Assembly (NCBI RefSeq): GCF_047250385.1 | Contig: NZ_JBLBVM010000046.1 | Location: 62,001 to 126,000 of the forward strand | Origin: Glaciecola sp047250385 | Lineage (GTDB): Bacteria > Pseudomonadota > Gammaproteobacteria > Enterobacterales > Alteromonadaceae | Direction: 5' to 3' | Length of the DNA stretch: 64,000 bases | In this document: positions 62,122-64,000 of the stretch, piece by piece | Position numbering within the stretch: position 1 is the first letter of the stretch | Layout of the letters: the number at the start of each line of letters is the position of its first letter | Position numbers and translations under genes: made by a program | Notes under the pieces: model-generated | Databases searched by the model: none | Told to the model about the DNA's origin: nothing | What the model saw: only the letters and a program-made list of their open reading frames with translations

Positions 62122-62550
62122 ATGGCGAAGAAAGTCACTGGCTTAATTAAGCTACAAGTTGCGGCAGGTGCTGCAAACCCTAGTCCTCCAGTTGGTCCTG
62201 CACTAGGTCAACATGGTGTAAATATCATGGAATTCTGTAAAGCATTTAATGCAAAAACAGAATCTCTTGAAAAAGGCGCTCCAGTACCAGTAGAAATTAC
62301 TGTATATGAAGATCGCTCTTTTACATTCGTAACAAAAACTCCTCCAGCAGCTTTCCTATTGTTGAAAGCAGCGGGCCTTAAGAAAGGTTCTGGCCGTCCT
62401 AACACTGAGAAAGTAGGTAAAGTTACCCGCGCTCAGCTTGAAGAGATTGCAAAAACAAAAGAACCAGATCTTACAGCGGCTAGTTTAGACGCTGCGGTAA
62501 ACACCATCGCGGGTTCTGCTCGTAGCATGGGCTTGGTAGTAGAGGGTTAA
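62122..62550 (+). CDS. rplK: 50S ribosomal protein L11
   Basis: The 142-residue protein has the proline-rich N-terminal part (KLQVAAGAANPSPPVGPALG, then QHGVNIMEFCKAFNAKT) and the C-terminal rRNA-binding domain (RSMGLVVEG end). It forms the GTPase-associated stalk base and is needed for RelA activation. It is 4 bp upstream of rplA. The length equals E. coli L11. Confidence 0.98.
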   Translation: MAKKVTGLIKLQVAAGAANPSPPVGPALGQHGVNIMEFCKAFNAKTESLEKGAPVPVEITVYEDRSFTFVTKTPPAAFLLLKAAGLKKGSGRPNTEKVGKVTRAQLEEIAKTKEPDLTAASLDAAVNTIAGSARSMGLVVEG

Positions 62551-62554
62551 TCGA

Positions 62555-63256
62555 ATGGCTAAATTATCTAAAAGAATGCGCAACATCGCTGAGAAAGTTG
62601 ACGCAAGTAAAGAATACGAAATTAATGAAGCGGTAGCGTTACTTAAGGAACTTGCAACAGTTAAGTTCGCTGAGAGCGTTGACGTAGCAATTAACTTGGG
62701 TATCGATGCACGTAAATCTGACCAAAACGTTCGTGGTGCAACTGTACTACCTAACGGTACTGGTAAAGAAGTTCGCGTAGCTGTATTTACTCAAGGTGCA
62801 AACGCTGAAGCTGCTAAAGAAGCTGGTGCTGACATCGTTGGTATGGAAGACCTTGCTGAATTAGTGAAGAAAGGCGAAATGAATTTCGACGTAGTAGTTG
62901 CTAGCCCAGACGCAATGCGTGTTGTTGGTACACTAGGTCAAATCCTTGGTCCACGTGGTCTTATGCCTAACCCTAAAACGGGTACGGTTACTCCAGACGT
63001 TGCTACAGCGGTTAAGAACGCTAAAGCGGGTCAGGTTAGATACCGTAACGATAAGAACGGTATTATCCACGCTAGCATTGGTAAAATTGCTTTTGAAGCA
63101 AACCAAATTCAAGAGAACCTTGAAGCATTGCTAGAAGCATTGAAGAAAGCGAAGCCTTCTTCAGCTAAGGGTACATATATAGCAAAAGTTAGTTTAAGCA
63201 CAACTATGGGCGCTGGTGTAGTACTTGACCAGAGTTCATTGAGTCAAAGAGCTTAA
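62555..63256 (+). CDS. rplA: 50S ribosomal protein L1
   Basis: The 233-residue protein shows KLSKRMRNIAEKVD, the ATVLPNGTGKEVRVAVF region, GPRGLMPNPKTGTVTPDV and the C-terminal STTMGAGVVLDQ. It binds the L1 stalk of 23S rRNA, and in E. coli represses its own operon by binding the rplK leader. The length matches E. coli L1 (234). It follows rplK by 4 bp. Confidence 0.98.
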   Translation: MAKLSKRMRNIAEKVDASKEYEINEAVALLKELATVKFAESVDVAINLGIDARKSDQNVRGATVLPNGTGKEVRVAVFTQGANAEAAKEAGADIVGMEDLAELVKKGEMNFDVVVASPDAMRVVGTLGQILGPRGLMPNPKTGTVTPDVATAVKNAKAGQVRYRNDKNGIIHASIGKIAFEANQIQENLEALLEALKKAKPSSAKGTYIAKVSLSTTMGAGVVLDQSSLSQRA

Positions 63257-63577
63257 TTAACTTCTCTCTGAAAGGTTGTGGGTTGGAGTTGTTTACGCCA
63301 AAAGCGTAAGTCAACTCCCGTCCAAGACCGCAGGCGCTGGGCAGTGAAAGAGGTAAGAGAACTTTCACACACTTCGAAAGAAGCGAATGCCATAGCTTAA
63401 TACTACCTGCGCAGACGGTGGTTTCAACTCAGACTCTCTGGGAATGAACACCGTAGAGCGGTACGAGATATGCTTCAGATGTTTTCATCCAGTATATCGA
63501 GTATCAATCTGTAAACACTGAAGAAAGTGAAGGCCGAAAGGCTCTAGCTCAATTCAGATTTTAAGAAGGTGAACTCA
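63257..63577 (+). promoter_or_regulatory. L10 leader (rplJ autoregulatory RNA)
   Basis: The 321-bp gap before rplJ holds no ORF but has the features of the gammaproteobacterial L10 leader: CGTCCAAGACCGCAGG near 63319-63334 and the partner CTACCTGCGCAGACGGTG near 63404-63421, with intervening stems, as in the E. coli leader bound by the L10(L7/L12) complex. AAGAAGGTGAACTCA at its end is the rplJ ribosome site. It may also contain a separate promoter. Confidence 0.8.
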
Positions 63578-64000
63578 GTGGCATTAGGCTTAGCAGCAAA
63601 AAAAGAGATCGTAGCTGAAATTGAAGAAGTTGCTTCTCGCGCTCTATCCGTTGCCGTCGCTGAATACCGTGGGATGGAAGTTCATGAACTTACTGACCTC
63701 CGCATACAAGCTCGTGAGCAAGGCGTATACCTTAAGGTTGTGCGTAATACTCTAGCTAAACGTGGATTGGCAGAAAGTAAATTTGCTGACATCGACAGTG
63801 CCTTAGTTGGTCCTCTAATTTATGGTTTTTCTATTGAAGCACCGGGCGGCGCAGCGCGCTTGTTCAAAGACTTCTCTAAAAAGAACGACAAGTTAGTAGT
63901 AACAGCATTGTCAATTGGTAGCGGTCTACTAGGTCCAGATAAGTTGGACGCAGTAGCTTCACTACCGACCCGCGACGAAGCACTTGCAAGATTACTTGCA
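63578..64000 (+). CDS. rplJ: 50S ribosomal protein L10, C-terminus beyond window
   Basis: The frame starts at GTG 63578, with AAGAAGGTG upstream, and is open to the window edge (141 codons). It shows MALGLAAKKEIVAEIEE, VAEYRGMEVHELTDLR, VVRNTLAKRG and SLPTRDEALARLL, all matching L10 of Gammaproteobacteria. It anchors L7/L12 dimers in the ribosomal stalk and binds its own leader. The missing part is about 25 residues. GTG is also the start in many relatives. Confidence 0.97.
   Translation, partial: MALGLAAKKEIVAEIEEVASRALSVAVAEYRGMEVHELTDLRIQAREQGVYLKVVRNTLAKRGLAESKFADIDSALVGPLIYGFSIEAPGGAARLFKDFSKKNDKLVVTALSIGSGLLGPDKLDAVASLPTRDEALARLLA

Overview
The window is one contiguous piece of a gammaproteobacterial chromosome of moderately low GC. 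Gene content fits a marine Alteromonadales or Oceanospirillales (Kangiellaceae-like) bacterium: UbiG, HemH, RlmE and FdxA of gammaproteobacterial type, TonB-dependent receptors, an AbgT transporter, large secreted repeat proteins with GlyGly-CTERM or PEP-CTERM tails, and the standard tRNA-Trp, secE, nusG, rplK, rplA, rplJ cluster at the right end. The genus is not determined. No rRNA, complete insertion sequence, prophage or CRISPR array was seen.

Layout. 1-4379 (minus): a tightly packed operon of a coiled-coil protein, a membrane-anchored protein with an OmpA-like C-terminus, a Ras/Rab-like small GTPase and a PAS-GGDEF-EAL protein that runs off the left edge. This is the best candidate for a little-described signalling system. 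4480-8000: AbgT transporter, then ferrochelatase coupled to a DUF4112 protein. 8000-15500: TonB receptor, small lipoprotein, and a 1541-residue secreted protein with a GlyGly-CTERM tail. 15500-20000: DUF2237 protein, ubiG, glutathione transferase, serine hydrolase, transglutaminase-like protein. 20070-22400: three exported proteins in a row, two with an Hcp (type VI secretion tube) domain behind a signal peptide and one with a sorting-tail-like C-terminus. 22500-29400: small membrane proteins, a 10-Asp-box propeller protein and an exported KatG.

29500-35500: agmatine-to-putrescine genes aguA and aguB, preceded by a TonB receptor and folM on the same strand, with folE divergent. 35500-44950: M24 peptidase, GH13 amylase-like lipoprotein, aldo/keto reductase, DinB-fold protein, PhnA, a divergent cupin/TetR pair with a palindromic operator candidate, an SpoU methyltransferase, rlmE and fdxA. 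45000-50500: a decayed class II photolyase, a DUF1269 protein, a zinc alcohol dehydrogenase with a strong leader hairpin, a PEP-CTERM-like protein and a COG2509 flavoprotein. 50500-58100: M13 peptidase, MAPEG protein, ABC exporter, a REP-like element, a PEP-CTERM protein, then a scar holding the end of an RND/MacA-type adaptor joined to a 265-bp near-copy of the ABC exporter's ATPase domain, and a solute-binding lipoprotein. 58390-64000: hybrid histidine kinase, tRNA-Trp and the secE to rplJ translation cluster, including the L10 leader.

All family names come from recognising motifs by eye; no database search was run. Start codons were moved downstream where a clear Shine-Dalgarno sequence pointed to an internal ATG.
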